64,000 bases of DNA from JBNKHG01 sp050290225 (GCA_050290225.1 JBNKHG010000091.1:1-64000); one strand, 5' to 3'. Positions 51,935 through 61,390 are shown, counted from the stretch's first letter. The notes: generated by a model not told the origin, from the sequence alone. Program-made: numbers and translations.

Positions 51935-53275
51935 TCAAAGCCCCAATTTTTTCTCCAGATAATGAATATTCACACCACCCTCCCTGAATGCGGGGTCGCG
52001 AACCAGATCCTGCTGCAGCGGCGTATTGGTGCGAATGCCATCCACGACTAACTCATCCAATGCGTTACGCATACGATTCAAGGCGATCTCGCGGGTTTCT
52101 CCGTGGGTAATCAACTTGGCAATCATGGAGTCGTAATTGGGCGGCACGGTGTAGCCACTGTACAAGTGCGAGTCCACCCGCACACCCAGGCCGCCGGGGG
52201 CGTGGAAAGTGGTCACAGTGCCCGGGCAGGGCATGAAGGTTTTCGGGTCTTCCGCGTTGATACGGCACTCGAAGGCGTGGCCTTTGATCTGTATGTCTTC
52301 CTGTTTCAGGGACAATTTCTCGCCGGCACACACGGCGATCTGTTCCTTGATCAGGTCCACACCTGTCACCATTTCGGTGACCGGGTGCTCCACCTGGATA
52401 CGTGTGTTCATTTCGATAAAGTAGAAATGGCCGTCTTCGTACAGGAATTCAAAGGTTCCGGCGCCACGGTAACCGATCTCTATACAGGCGTTGACGCATG
52501 ACATGGCGGTTTCCTGGCGTATATCCTCAGGAATGCCTGGTGCTGGTGCTTCTTCCAGAACTTTCTGGTGGCGGCGTTGCAGAGAGCAGTCGCGATCGCC
52601 CAGATGCACTGCATTGCCCTGGCCATCGGACATCACCTGAATTTCTATATGGCGCGGGTTCTGCAGAAATTTTTCCATATACACCGTGTCATCGCCGAAT
52701 GCGGCCTTGGCTTCCGCTTTGGTGACATGGATAGAATTCAGTAGCGCCGCTTCCGAGTGCACAACGCGCATTCCGCGACCGCCACCGCCGGCGGCTGCTT
52801 TAATAATAACGGGATAGCCGATTTCGCGCCCGGTGGCCAGACACCGCTCCTTGTCGTCGGGCAGGGGGCCGTTGGAACCGGGCACGGTGGGTACACCGGC
52901 CTTCTTCATGGCCGCAATGGCTGACACCTTGTCGCCCATCAGGCGGATCACATCAGGATCCGGGCCGATAAAGACAAAGCCGCTTTTTTGAATCTGCTCA
53001 GCAAAATCGGCATTCTCCGCCAGGAAGCCATATCCCGGGTGGACGGCCACCGAATCAGTGACCTCCATAGCACTGATAATGGCCGGAATATTGAGGTAGC
53101 TTAGTGGAGACGGGTTGGGGCCGATGCACACCGACTCATCAGCCAGGCGCACGTGCTTCAGATCACGGTCGATCTGGGAGTGCACGGCGACGGTTTTAAT
53201 ACCCAGCTCTTTACAGGCGCGCAGTACGCGCAACGCAATCTCGCCGCGGTTGGCGATAAGGACTTTTTCAAACAT
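51935..53275 (-). CDS. accC: Acetyl-CoA carboxylase, biotin carboxylase subunit
   Basis: Carboxylates the biotin of AccB using ATP and bicarbonate. The 446-residue ATP-grasp enzyme starts MFEKVLIANRGEIALRVLRA and holds HPGYGFLAENADF, the glycine-rich loop KAAAGGGGRGMRVV and EMNTRIQVEHPVTE. Normal length. Downstream of accB by 24 bp, same transcript. In Pseudomonas prmA would follow directly; here a terminator and the oxidase cluster follow. Confidence 0.97.
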   Translation of the reverse strand: MFEKVLIANRGEIALRVLRACKELGIKTVAVHSQIDRDLKHVRLADESVCIGPNPSPLSYLNIPAIISAMEVTDSVAVHPGYGFLAENADFAEQIQKSGFVFIGPDPDVIRLMGDKVSAIAAMKKAGVPTVPGSNGPLPDDKERCLATGREIGYPVIIKAAAGGGGRGMRVVHSEAALLNSIHVTKAEAKAAFGDDTVYMEKFLQNPRHIEIQVMSDGQGNAVHLGDRDCSLQRRHQKVLEEAPAPGIPEDIRQETAMSCVNACIEIGYRGAGTFEFLYEDGHFYFIEMNTRIQVEHPVTEMVTGVDLIKEQIAVCAGEKLSLKQEDIQIKGHAFECRINAEDPKTFMPCPGTVTTFHAPGGLGVRVDSHLYSGYTVPPNYDSMIAKLITHGETREIALNRMRNALDELVVDGIRTNTPLQQDLVRDPAFREGGVNIHYLEKKLGL

Positions 53276-53299
53276 GTTGCCAGCTCCTTGAGGGCACCC

Positions 53300-53761
53300 T
53301 TAGACGATGGTGATGACGGGCTGGTCAAACTCTACCGGCTCGCCATCTTCCACCAGGATGGCCTCGATCACACCTGCTTTATCGGCTTCGATCTGGTTCA
53401 TCATTTTCATGGCTTCAATAATGCAAACCACATCGCCAGGCTTGACGTGTTGGCCTACCTCTACGAAGGCGGGAGAACCGGGGCTGGGTGAACGATAAAA
53501 GGTGCCCACCATAGGGGACTTGATCAAGTGGCCGGTGAAGGTCTGGGCGCTTTCCTTTTTGTCCTCTGCAACAGAGGGTGCCGCCGGGGCTGCGGGTGCC
53601 GGGGCGGGTGCCGGCGCTGCTGCGACAACAGGTTGGGCGACGGCGACGTTGGCGGAGCCGCGACTGATGCGCACGGACTCTTCGCCTTCTTTAATTTCCA
53701 GTTCGCCGATATCAGACTCTTCGAGGAGCTCGATCAACTTCTTGATTTTTCGAATATCCAT
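53300..53761 (-). CDS. accB: Biotin carboxyl carrier protein
   Basis: The biotinylated carrier of acetyl-CoA carboxylase. A 153-residue protein with an N-terminal recognition region, an Ala/Pro-rich linker (about 42-66) and a C-terminal biotinyl domain whose Lys119 in EAMKMMNQ is the biotin site. Between aroQ and accC. Confidence 0.96.
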   Translation of the reverse strand: MDIRKIKKLIELLEESDIGELEIKEGEESVRISRGSANVAVAQPVVAAAPAPAPAPAAPAAPSVAEDKKESAQTFTGHLIKSPMVGTFYRSPSPGSPAFVEVGQHVKPGDVVCIIEAMKMMNQIEADKAGVIEAILVEDGEPVEFDQPVITIV

Positions 53762-53858
53762 GAGTTTCTCTCTGCAGGATTAATTTGTAGTGTCTTGCCC
53801 GGACCCGGGTTGTTGCAGAGGTCCAGGCGTTTAATGGGTGACTTTTTAGGGGATGTAA

Positions 53859-54302
53859 TTAACTGTTTTTCAATTCTTCGAAAGCTGCTCGCAGTGCCAG
53901 CTCATAGCTCATCGCTCCGAACCCGCATATCACACCCTTGGCCACGTCGGAAAAGTACGAGTGCTGCCGAAAGGCTTCACGGTTATGGACGTTGGATAGG
54001 TGCACTTCTATAAAAGGGATTTCTACCGCCAGTAGAGCGTCGCGCAGGGCCACACTGGTGTGAGTAAAGGCCGCTGGATTGATCAGGATAAAATTGACTC
54101 CCTCATTGCGGGCATCGTGAATACGGTCAATCAGCTCGTACTCCGCATTGCTCTGCAGTGCCTGAAAGTGGTGTCCCTGATCTATACAGAGGCTGTTTAA
54201 ATGCTGGTTAATATCCGCAAGGGTGGTAGATCCATAGAGTTTGGGTTCGCGGGTGCCCAGCAGGTTAAGGTTGGGGCCGTGCAAAACGAGAATCGTTGCC
54301 AT
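53859..54302 (-). CDS. aroQ: Type II 3-dehydroquinate dehydratase
   Basis: Third step of the shikimate pathway. The 147-residue protein has the catalytic Tyr region LHGPNLNLLGTREPKLYG (residues 6-23), NPAAFTHTSVALRDAL and HLSNVHNREAFRQHSY with the conserved Arg/His. Length and order before accB-accC are as in other Gammaproteobacteria. CAGGT lies before the ATG. Confidence 0.96.
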   Translation of the reverse strand: MATILVLHGPNLNLLGTREPKLYGSTTLADINQHLNSLCIDQGHHFQALQSNAEYELIDRIHDARNEGVNFILINPAAFTHTSVALRDALLAVEIPFIEVHLSNVHNREAFRQHSYFSDVAKGVICGFGAMSYELALRAAFEELKNS

Positions 54303-54632
54303 GGAATTACCTGCAGCTTTTTTATTGTTTTCGATCCTGACCCCGTGGGCCAGCGACCTGAAATAACCAGCTCCTAAAAAGTGCTGGTGAGTGTGCCGTA
54401 AAAATTAACAGCTGTCCATGGTGTTTTAACAAAAATGTGTAGTTGAGCGATAATCGCGGCAAGATTGCAGACGTTCTCGTATTATTAGCAGCTTTATGTT
54501 TCGAAGGTTAATAAAAAGGAATTTGTTTTTTGCACAATCTATCCAAATTTAACGATTTTTAGAACATTTGGCTTCCCAAAGCTTGAAAGTGCGAAAAATT
54601 TATTCGAATTTCGGCAAAAAGATGGCAAAAAG
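54303..54632. other. AT-rich spacer between aroQ and dsbD
   Basis: A 330-bp gap between the dsbD stop and the aroQ start, both leftward, AT-rich throughout. It should hold the promoter of aroQ-accB-accC. I see no convincing -35/-10 pair, hairpin terminator for dsbD, or ORF. Confidence 0.4.
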
Positions 54633-56471
54633 TTATTTATTTGTCGCTAACGTGTTTTTTTCTTCTTTGTTGGATTTGATGCTTGCATTTTGAATGGCAG
54701 AAAGCAGAACTTTCTGGGTAAGAATTTGTGGAAGGATTTTGGCTGGCCCCTGACTATTGGCAGGAAACATTAAGTAAAGGGGTACGCCACTTCGGCCATA
54801 TTGATTCAATAGGCGGGTAATGTCGGCGTTGCTGTTGGTCCAGTCGCCTTTGAGGGTTGCGACGCCAAAGTGATCGAATGCCGCTTCCACGGCATCAGTG
54901 TGTAGTGCCAGGCGCTCATTGGTGAGGCAGGTCAGGCACCAGTCTGCGGTCAAATTGATAAACACGGGCGTGCCGTTCTGGCGTAGCGAAGTCAACCGCT
55001 CCGGGCTGTAGGCTTGCCAGCGACTGTCGACATCGGGATGACTGTCGACACGGGTCAAACCAAAGGGGATAAGCAGTGCGGCAAACAGGGCAGTGGCTGT
55101 TGCCAGGCCGCGTCCCCAGTGTCGCGACTCTGCCCCGTGACTGAGCCAGAAAGCAAAGGCGATCAGCAGGGCACCCACGCAGACCAGTGCCACGCTGTCA
55201 CTGCCGGCCTGGCGCCCAAGCACCCACAGCAACCATATGGCGGCCAGGTAGAGTGGAAAAGCCAGACTTTGGCGCAGGGTTTCCATCCAGGGGCCTGCGG
55301 CGGGCAGGTAACGCCCCAGATGCGGAATATAGCAAAGGACTAAGAACGGCAGCGCCATGCCAAAGCCCAACGCAGCAAAGATCAGGAGGCTCACCGCAGC
55401 TGGCTGGGTCAGGGCATAGCCGAGGGCGGTGCCCATAAAAGGGGCGGTGCAGGGACTGGCCACGACCGCTGCCAGTACCCCGGTAAAGAAAGAACTGCGC
55501 CGGCCTGGGCTCTGGGTTAGATTTTGCCCCAGCCCCATCAGACGAGTGCCAAATGTCACCAGGCCGGAGAGGCTCAAGCCCATGGCAAAAAACAGGTAGG
55601 CCAGCAGGCTGACAAGAATCGGTGACTGTAGCTGGAACCCCCAGCCCACGGCCTCTCCGCCAGCACGGGCGATCAGCATCAGGGCCGCCACCACCACAAA
55701 CGAGGCCACGGCACCGGCCGAGTACATCCAGCCGTGGATGTGTTGGCTGTGATTGCTCTGGTGGGCCTCGGCCATGCTAAGGGCCTTGATCGACAGTACC
55801 GGGAATACACAGGGCATCAGGTTGAGGATCATACCCCCGGCGATGGCGAGCAAGAGGATATAGGGTAACAGGGCCAGCTCTGATGCGGTTCCGGAAGGCG
55901 TTTCGATACCTGTTGGTTGTGCTCGACTCGGCGTTAAGAGGGCGATCTGTCCACTTTGGGGATCGATGGAATAGCGCTGGGTCTGGGGGGGGTAGCAGAG
56001 ACCGGCATCGGCACATCCCTGGGATTGCACGCTCAGGGTGAAGGGTTGGGTCGTGGCCGGCAGCACGGCATTAATTTCGATACTGTTGTAATAAACCTCC
56101 AGCTCTTTCTCAAAATAATCGTCGTACTTTGACAGGCCCCGGGTGGCGAATGTCGGTGTCAGGGGGTGGCTTTTTCCTTCGATCTCTGCGGTAAGTTTAA
56201 ACCTGTGCTGATAGAGGTAATAAGCCGGTGCTATATCCCAAAGAAGCTGCAGTTTGTTGCTTGAATCACTGTCGCCACCCGTCCAAAACAGCTCGAGCTT
56301 AAAAGCTTCATTCACAGGTAAAAAGTTGGATGGCCCGGAGGGCTGGACTTGTGCGAGATCGGTGTTCCCCGAAAGATCGTTAAAGTTATCACCGGATGTC
56401 AGCTCCTGTGCCAGGGCATATTGGCCATTAAGGAGTTGGAAACACAGCAGTAACAATAAAAAATTTCGCAT
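54633..56471 (-). CDS. dsbD: Thiol:disulfide interchange protein DsbD
   Basis: Carries reducing power from cytoplasmic thioredoxin to periplasmic DsbC/DsbG and CcmG. The 612-residue protein has a signal peptide ending near ALAQ (about 22) and an alpha domain with Cys153 and Cys159 (QGCADAGLCY). About eight transmembrane helices follow, with the redox Cys pair in LMPCVFPVLS and ASPCTAPFMG, and a C-terminal thioredoxin-like domain ends with WCLTC. The ATG at 56471 gives a proper signal peptide; 56543 would add 24 residues. In Pseudomonas it also precedes aroQ. Confidence 0.93.
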   Translation of the reverse strand: MRNFLLLLLCFQLLNGQYALAQELTSGDNFNDLSGNTDLAQVQPSGPSNFLPVNEAFKLELFWTGGDSDSSNKLQLLWDIAPAYYLYQHRFKLTAEIEGKSHPLTPTFATRGLSKYDDYFEKELEVYYNSIEINAVLPATTQPFTLSVQSQGCADAGLCYPPQTQRYSIDPQSGQIALLTPSRAQPTGIETPSGTASELALLPYILLLAIAGGMILNLMPCVFPVLSIKALSMAEAHQSNHSQHIHGWMYSAGAVASFVVVAALMLIARAGGEAVGWGFQLQSPILVSLLAYLFFAMGLSLSGLVTFGTRLMGLGQNLTQSPGRRSSFFTGVLAAVVASPCTAPFMGTALGYALTQPAAVSLLIFAALGFGMALPFLVLCYIPHLGRYLPAAGPWMETLRQSLAFPLYLAAIWLLWVLGRQAGSDSVALVCVGALLIAFAFWLSHGAESRHWGRGLATATALFAALLIPFGLTRVDSHPDVDSRWQAYSPERLTSLRQNGTPVFINLTADWCLTCLTNERLALHTDAVEAAFDHFGVATLKGDWTNSNADITRLLNQYGRSGVPLYLMFPANSQGPAKILPQILTQKVLLSAIQNASIKSNKEEKNTLATNK

Positions 56472-56597
56472 GTGGTGGTAAACTCTTTGCAAATTGTCCG
56501 GTCTTTTAATTATTGTGCTTGACGCTATTGGGATGCTGGGCACATGGTGTCGGGCGGTGATTGCTTTGACCCGGTCTTTCAGGCAGAGTTCGCGCTG

Positions 56598-56683
56598 AAA
56601 AGCGCTACCTTAAAAAGTGCTACCTTAAATGGAAACACTGTTCTGTATGTAGCCCGAGATCACATTGTAACCCAATGTGATCT
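56598..56683. promoter_or_regulatory. dsbD/lipoprotein divergent spacer: 15-bp repeat and palindrome
   Basis: In the 350-bp gap between divergent dsbD and the lipoprotein gene, AAAAGCGCTACCTTA is followed directly by AAAAGTGCTACCTTA (56598-56627). A perfect 11-pair palindrome, AGATCACATTG and CAATGTGATCT with a five-base loop, spans 56657-56683. No T-tract follows, so it is not a terminator; it could be an operator or an RNA hairpin. A frame at 56544-56750 crosses it and looks spurious. Confidence 0.6.
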
Positions 56684-56820
56684 TACCGGTTGCGTGCCTT
56701 ACATGTTACGGTTGGCAGCGGGTGAGGATGGGCCGGATACCTATCGATAATAACGATTGCTGATTGGGAATGTCGAGCACCTCCGCAAAGGGGGGAGCCA
56801 AGGGTGCTAAGAGAATAATG

Positions 56821-57540
56821 ATGTTGAACGCGTTACCAACCCTGGGTTGGCAACTATTGGTGGTGGTCGGATTGACTGCCTGTACGCCGGTGGCAATCGT
56901 GCCTGAGGCGCCGCCGCCCGCCCCGGTACAGCCGGTCTCAGTCCCCATACCGCAGGTCTCAACTGTGGATGAGGATGTACGCCACTTGCTGGAAGCGGCG
57001 GAAAGGGCGCTGGCGGCTGATCACCTGACTTCCCCAATACATGATAACGCTTACGACCGCTACCAGGCGGTATTGCTTCTAAGACCCAATCACCCCCAGG
57101 CTTTGAGTGGCTTGCAGCAGGTACTGCTGCGCTACCTGGCCCTGGCGCGCCAGGAAGCGGCGCGCAGTGAATACGGCAAAGCCCGCGCCCTGCTCGAAAG
57201 GGCACGATTGGTGGACAAGGACAATCCCCAGGTGGCGGCCCTGACCCGTGAAGTGGCACGCCAGCAGGCGCGGCAGCAGCGAGGTCCCCAATCCGAGAAG
57301 GAGTTCCCGTTGGCCCCGGAGCTGCTGGATAAGCGAGACCAGCAGATTGTAGGGCAGTTGGGGGATATTGCCCGCAAAGCCAGCCGCAGTGGTGAAACCT
57401 TGTTGATTGTTGCCCGTGCCGATGCCGAGGGGCGTTGGATTTACAGGCAGATGAAGCAGGCAGTGCCCGGCTTTCGCCTGCGCGGTGATATTAAATTGGG
57501 GAAAAAGGCAAAGGTGTTATTATTGCCCCCTATTGACTAG
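56821..57540 (+). CDS. TPR-like lipoprotein of unknown function
   Basis: A 239-residue probable lipoprotein: signal peptide with lipobox LTAC (Cys21), then a Pro/Ala/Val-rich linker and helical repeats resembling TPRs (about 55-170). The C-terminal 50 residues hold ETLLIVARADAEGRWIYRQM and basic residues. The ATG at 56821, six bases after AGAGA, is preferred to 56818. It is 82 bp upstream of the LapD-like gene on the same strand and may share its transcript. I recognise no named family. Confidence 0.7.
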   Translation: MLNALPTLGWQLLVVVGLTACTPVAIVPEAPPPAPVQPVSVPIPQVSTVDEDVRHLLEAAERALAADHLTSPIHDNAYDRYQAVLLLRPNHPQALSGLQQVLLRYLALARQEAARSEYGKARALLERARLVDKDNPQVAALTREVARQQARQQRGPQSEKEFPLAPELLDKRDQQIVGQLGDIARKASRSGETLLIVARADAEGRWIYRQMKQAVPGFRLRGDIKLGKKAKVLLLPPID

Positions 57541-57622
57541 AAGGGCGGTTGTAGCCCTGGAAAACAGTACCCAACCTTGCATTTTTGGGGAATAGCCACT
57601 AATCCCAAACAGGACGTTGCCC

Positions 57623-59590
57623 GTGAGCTTGCTTCGACAGCTTATTTTTGCCATCTCCTTATTGTTTATTGGCCTGCTGACCGCGAATCTGATGGTCAGT
57701 GTTTACAACGCTCGGGTATACCTTGCACAGCAGATGCAGGTGCAGGCCGATGACACTGCCACTTCCCTGGGATTGACGATTTCCCAGGCGGCACAGGCCA
57801 AGGACTTGGCGCAGCTCAACTCCATGGTGGACGTGATTTTTGATCGCGGTTATTACCGTCGGATCATTTATCGTAGCTTGGCCGGGGATTCTGTGGTCGA
57901 GCGCCAGTTGCCGATCAATATTGAAGGTGTACCAGCCTGGTTTATCGGTCTGATTTCCCTGCCCGAGCCCAGTGGACGTGCCGAGGTGGTTTCGGGTTGG
58001 TATCGACTGGGGGAACTGGAGGTGGTTGCTCATCCGGGCTACGCCTATCGGGATTTATGGCGGGTGTTTAATGAGCAGTTGTGGTTATTTGTGATAACAG
58101 CACTGTTGTGTTGCGGTTTGGCCAGCCTGGGGTTGCGATACCTGTTGACGCCCTTGAAAAAAGTTGAGCGTCAGGCCGAGGCCATCTGCAGACGAGAATT
58201 TCCGGTCCAGGACGATCTGCCGCGCACGCCAGAGTTGCGACGTATGGTGGTGGCGATGAATCGCATGGTCACCAAGATCAAGGCGATGTTTCAGGAACAG
58301 GTGGAGCTGTCCGAGAGCCTGCACTATCAATCTTTCCGGGACTCCATCACTGGCTTGTCCAACCGGCGGGATTTTGATGCCCGCTTCGAGGCCTATATCC
58401 GCTCGGAGAGGGGTGGCGGTGCCGGTGCGCTGTTGTTATTACAAGTTAGCCAACTGCAAAGTCTCAATGAGGACCAGGGGCGCGACACCGGAGATCAGTG
58501 TCTGCGTTCGGTGGCCGAATCCCTGGAAGGCGCTTTAGCGTCCTACGAGGGAGCGATTGTTTCCCGTCGCTCCGGCGCTGATTTTTGTGTGTTTGTGCCA
58601 GGGCTGACCCAGGATGATGCGGAGCAACTGGCTGCGCACGTTTTCGATACGGTCAAAAGCAACGGTTGGTTTGCTGCTGACCATGGCCTGGATATACATC
58701 TGGGCCTGGCCTACAGCCAAGAGGTAACGCTCGACAATCAGTTGCTGGCGCAAGCAGACCTGTCATTGCGCCAAGCCCAGCATCGCGATAGTGAAGGTTG
58801 GAACGCTTATATCCCGGAAGAGGAATCTATCGCTGAAATCCATGGGGCTGGCGACTGGCAGGCCCTGCTACAGCAAGCATTGGAAGAACGCCGTGTTGAG
58901 CTCCATTATCAACCGGTGGTGGCCGCCGATGACCAGTCGCTGTTGCATGTGGAGGTTCTGTGCCGGTTAAGGGTGGGGGAGTCAGTGATCACTGCCGGCG
59001 TGTTCTGGCCAATGGTCGAGCGCTTCCGGCTCTCTGCTTCCATGGATCAATTGGTGATTGAACAGCTTCTCGACGATATTTGCGGTAAATCCGGCGATCT
59101 TCAATTTTGTATCAATCTATCTCCCAATTCTGTGCGGGAACCCGGTTTTGTGGACTGGTTGCTGACCTCTCTCGACCATCGACGTGAGGTGGTAAATAGA
59201 CTGACATTTGAGCTGCCAGAAGCTTCACTGGAGAGTGCCGAAGTCGAGATCCGCAGTTTCGCCGAGCAATTGTTTGCTCGCGGGGCGGGCCTGTCCCTGG
59301 ATCACTTCGGTTTGCGCGCGCAGGCCCTTCACCGTATGCAGAGTCTGCCACTGGCGAGCCTGAAGGTTGACAGCAGCTTTGTCCGGCACATCGACCGCAA
59401 TGCTGATAACCGGTTTTTCGTCAAATCTCTGGTTCAGATTGCCCACAGTTGTGACATTAAGATTCTGGCCGAGGGTGTGGAAACCCAGGAAGAGTGGAAG
59501 CAGTTGCAGTCGCTGGGATTGGACGGCGCCCAGGGTTACCATTTGGGGCGCCCGGCGGCGGAATGGCCATTCGCGACAGATAGTGAATAG
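57623..59590 (+). CDS. LapD-like c-di-GMP receptor (degenerate GGDEF-EAL)
   Basis: A 655-residue inner-membrane protein with the LapD arrangement: a transmembrane helix, a periplasmic LapD/MoxY-type sensing domain (about 25-150, with DRGYYRRIIYRS and VPAWF), a second helix (about 150-172), HAMP (ELRRMVVAMNRMV), GGDEF and EAL domains. The GGDEF site is RSGADF, and in the EAL domain the DDFG pair is DHFG, so both look catalytically inactive, as expected of a binding receptor. In Pseudomonas LapD controls LapG protease and adhesin release; lapG is not next to it here. GTG 57623 is preferred over TTG 57617. Confidence 0.87.
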   Translation: MSLLRQLIFAISLLFIGLLTANLMVSVYNARVYLAQQMQVQADDTATSLGLTISQAAQAKDLAQLNSMVDVIFDRGYYRRIIYRSLAGDSVVERQLPINIEGVPAWFIGLISLPEPSGRAEVVSGWYRLGELEVVAHPGYAYRDLWRVFNEQLWLFVITALLCCGLASLGLRYLLTPLKKVERQAEAICRREFPVQDDLPRTPELRRMVVAMNRMVTKIKAMFQEQVELSESLHYQSFRDSITGLSNRRDFDARFEAYIRSERGGGAGALLLLQVSQLQSLNEDQGRDTGDQCLRSVAESLEGALASYEGAIVSRRSGADFCVFVPGLTQDDAEQLAAHVFDTVKSNGWFAADHGLDIHLGLAYSQEVTLDNQLLAQADLSLRQAQHRDSEGWNAYIPEEESIAEIHGAGDWQALLQQALEERRVELHYQPVVAADDQSLLHVEVLCRLRVGESVITAGVFWPMVERFRLSASMDQLVIEQLLDDICGKSGDLQFCINLSPNSVREPGFVDWLLTSLDHRREVVNRLTFELPEASLESAEVEIRSFAEQLFARGAGLSLDHFGLRAQALHRMQSLPLASLKVDSSFVRHIDRNADNRFFVKSLVQIAHSCDIKILAEGVETQEEWKQLQSLGLDGAQGYHLGRPAAEWPFATDSE

Positions 59591-59677
59591 GCGGCATCTC
59601 CGTTAATGGGAAATGGGTGGCTAGGCGGGGTTACGCTACGGTCTGGGCAAATTGAGTAACCGAAAAAAGGTAAGCTT

Positions 59678-60136
59678 ATGGACATGCGCCGCTGGAAGCG
59701 GGTGTTACTGCCTGGCATATTGGGCCTGGTAGTGTGGTCATTGGCGATGACCGCGGCGGCGGAGGCGTTGCTGTTCGCAAGCGATGCCTTTATCCGTGCC
59801 ATGCCGCCGGGGCAAGCAGTGACCGCAGCCTTTATGCGGATACACAACCTGTCTGACCGGGAAAGGCGTCTGGTCGACGTCAGGGCGCCCTTTGCCGAAC
59901 GCGCTGAAATTCACGAACACAGTCATCATCAGGGAATGATGCGCATGCGTCGGATTATGGATGTCCGCTTGCCTGCGCGCGCAGAGCAGGCGTTCAAGCC
60001 CGGCGGATATCATATAATGGTATTCGGTGTGCGAGGGACGTTGGACCCCGGGCAGAAGCTGCCACTGGAACTGGTGTTTGCCGACGGAGAAACCCTGTCA
60101 GTGATGGCGACGGTGCGCAGCGTGTTGGATGAGTAA
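59678..60136 (+). CDS. PCu(A)C-type periplasmic copper chaperone
   Basis: Delivers copper to the CuA site of cytochrome oxidase subunit II in family members. A 152-residue protein with a signal peptide (cleaved after about 30, ALA or AEA) and the HxxM-like copper ligands: MRIHN and HEHSHHQGMMRMRR, then HIMVFG. It is not next to the oxidase genes (about 8 kb away), but the window contains a caa3 oxidase that would need it. AGGT is six bases before the ATG. Confidence 0.9.
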   Translation: MDMRRWKRVLLPGILGLVVWSLAMTAAAEALLFASDAFIRAMPPGQAVTAAFMRIHNLSDRERRLVDVRAPFAERAEIHEHSHHQGMMRMRRIMDVRLPARAEQAFKPGGYHIMVFGVRGTLDPGQKLPLELVFADGETLSVMATVRSVLDE

Positions 60137-60227
60137 CCGCCGACACAGGTGTGTGGCAAGTCGATTCGGGCCGACGTGAAGGTGTCACCACAATGAGTAT
60201 TGGAATTACGCAGAGAGAATTACAGGA

Positions 60228-61313
60228 ATGGCCTTGTCAAAGATGCAGCAATTCGGGGTAAAGTGGCGGAGTGGATTTCGAGAGTGGGTTGGTGATCTGC
60301 GCGAAGACTTTGTTGTCGATAATAGCGTGGCCAAAGTGGTTGGAGTGGTGTTGGCAATCTACGTGCCGCTGGTGGTGGGTGTCGGCATCTTCTGGAGCAG
60401 TGAACCTGAGCTGTTTGATGTCAAAGCGGCGGTAGCGCAGAGATTGCCAGTCAAACAAGGCCAGACGGCGACAGATGTGGTGGGAGCCACCACTGCAGCG
60501 ACTCTGTTGGAGGTGGTCGCCACTCTGCTGGAGAAACGCGGTGGTTATATCAGCAATGACATCCTGCCTCCTGGCGTGTTGCTGGACAACATTCCCAAGT
60601 GGGAGTACGGCGTACTGATCCAGGTACGGGACCTGAGCAAAGCCATGCGCGAAGCCTTTAGCCGCTCGCAGTCCCAGTCCACCGAGGACAACAAACTGGC
60701 GCTGGCCGAATCGCGTTTTAATTTTGATCACAACAGCTGGGCCGTGCCGGCGTCGGAATCCGAGTATCGCGAAGGCATGAAGTTTTTGCAGGACTACCTC
60801 AAGCGTCTTGCCGACGAGGACCAGCACAATGCCCAGTTCTTTGCCCGTGCCGACAATTTGCGCTACTGGTTGAGTACTGTGGAGTCGCGTCTCGGTAGTT
60901 TGTCCCAGCGCCTGAGCGCCAGTGTCGGCCAACTTCGACTTAATACCGACCTGGCGGGCGAAGAGAAGGCCGTGCAGTCCACCGCAGCCCCGGGCGAGAT
61001 GCTGGTAAAAACCCCCTGGATGGAAATCGATGATGTGTTTTACGAAGCACGCGGTGCCACCTGGGCATTGATTCAGTTTCTTAAAGCGGTGGAGATCGAT
61101 TTTGCCGAGGTGCTGGAAAAGAAAAACGCCCTCGTCAGTCTGCGGCAGATTATTCGCGAACTGGAGGCGACCCAGGAGACTGTATACAGTCCCTTGATTC
61201 TCAATGGCAGCGGTTTCGGCCTGCTTGCCAACCACTCTCTGGTGATGGCCTCCTATATTTCCCGCGCCAACGCGGCCCTTATCGATCTCCGTGATCTATT
61301 GGCGCAGGGCTAG
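60228..61313 (+). CDS. DUF2333 family membrane protein
   Basis: A 361-residue protein with one N-terminal transmembrane helix (about 39-57: VAKVVGVVLAIYVPLVVGVGI) and a large periplasmic domain. It matches DUF2333, of unknown function, through YISNDILPPGVLLDNIPKWEYGVLIQVRDLSKAMR and the C-terminal LSSSYISRANAALIDLRDLL-like region. It stands between the copper chaperone and polB. Confidence 0.85.
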   Translation: MALSKMQQFGVKWRSGFREWVGDLREDFVVDNSVAKVVGVVLAIYVPLVVGVGIFWSSEPELFDVKAAVAQRLPVKQGQTATDVVGATTAATLLEVVATLLEKRGGYISNDILPPGVLLDNIPKWEYGVLIQVRDLSKAMREAFSRSQSQSTEDNKLALAESRFNFDHNSWAVPASESEYREGMKFLQDYLKRLADEDQHNAQFFARADNLRYWLSTVESRLGSLSQRLSASVGQLRLNTDLAGEEKAVQSTAAPGEMLVKTPWMEIDDVFYEARGATWALIQFLKAVEIDFAEVLEKKNALVSLRQIIRELEATQETVYSPLILNGSGFGLLANHSLVMASYISRANAALIDLRDLLAQG

Positions 61314-61390
61314 GTTACTGTTCGGCGCAACCGGATTTAAGCAGTCGGTTACACAGGTAGCGCTTTAAACGCTGCCATTTCGGGGACACT

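Noticed and set aside
56657..56683. A CRP/Vfr binding site
   Set aside because: The half-sites TCACA and TGTGA are in the reversed order and wrongly spaced for CRP.
56544..56750. A 68-codon frame between dsbD and the lipoprotein gene
   Set aside because: It crosses the tandem repeat and the palindrome, has no ribosome site or family resemblance and is probably non-coding.
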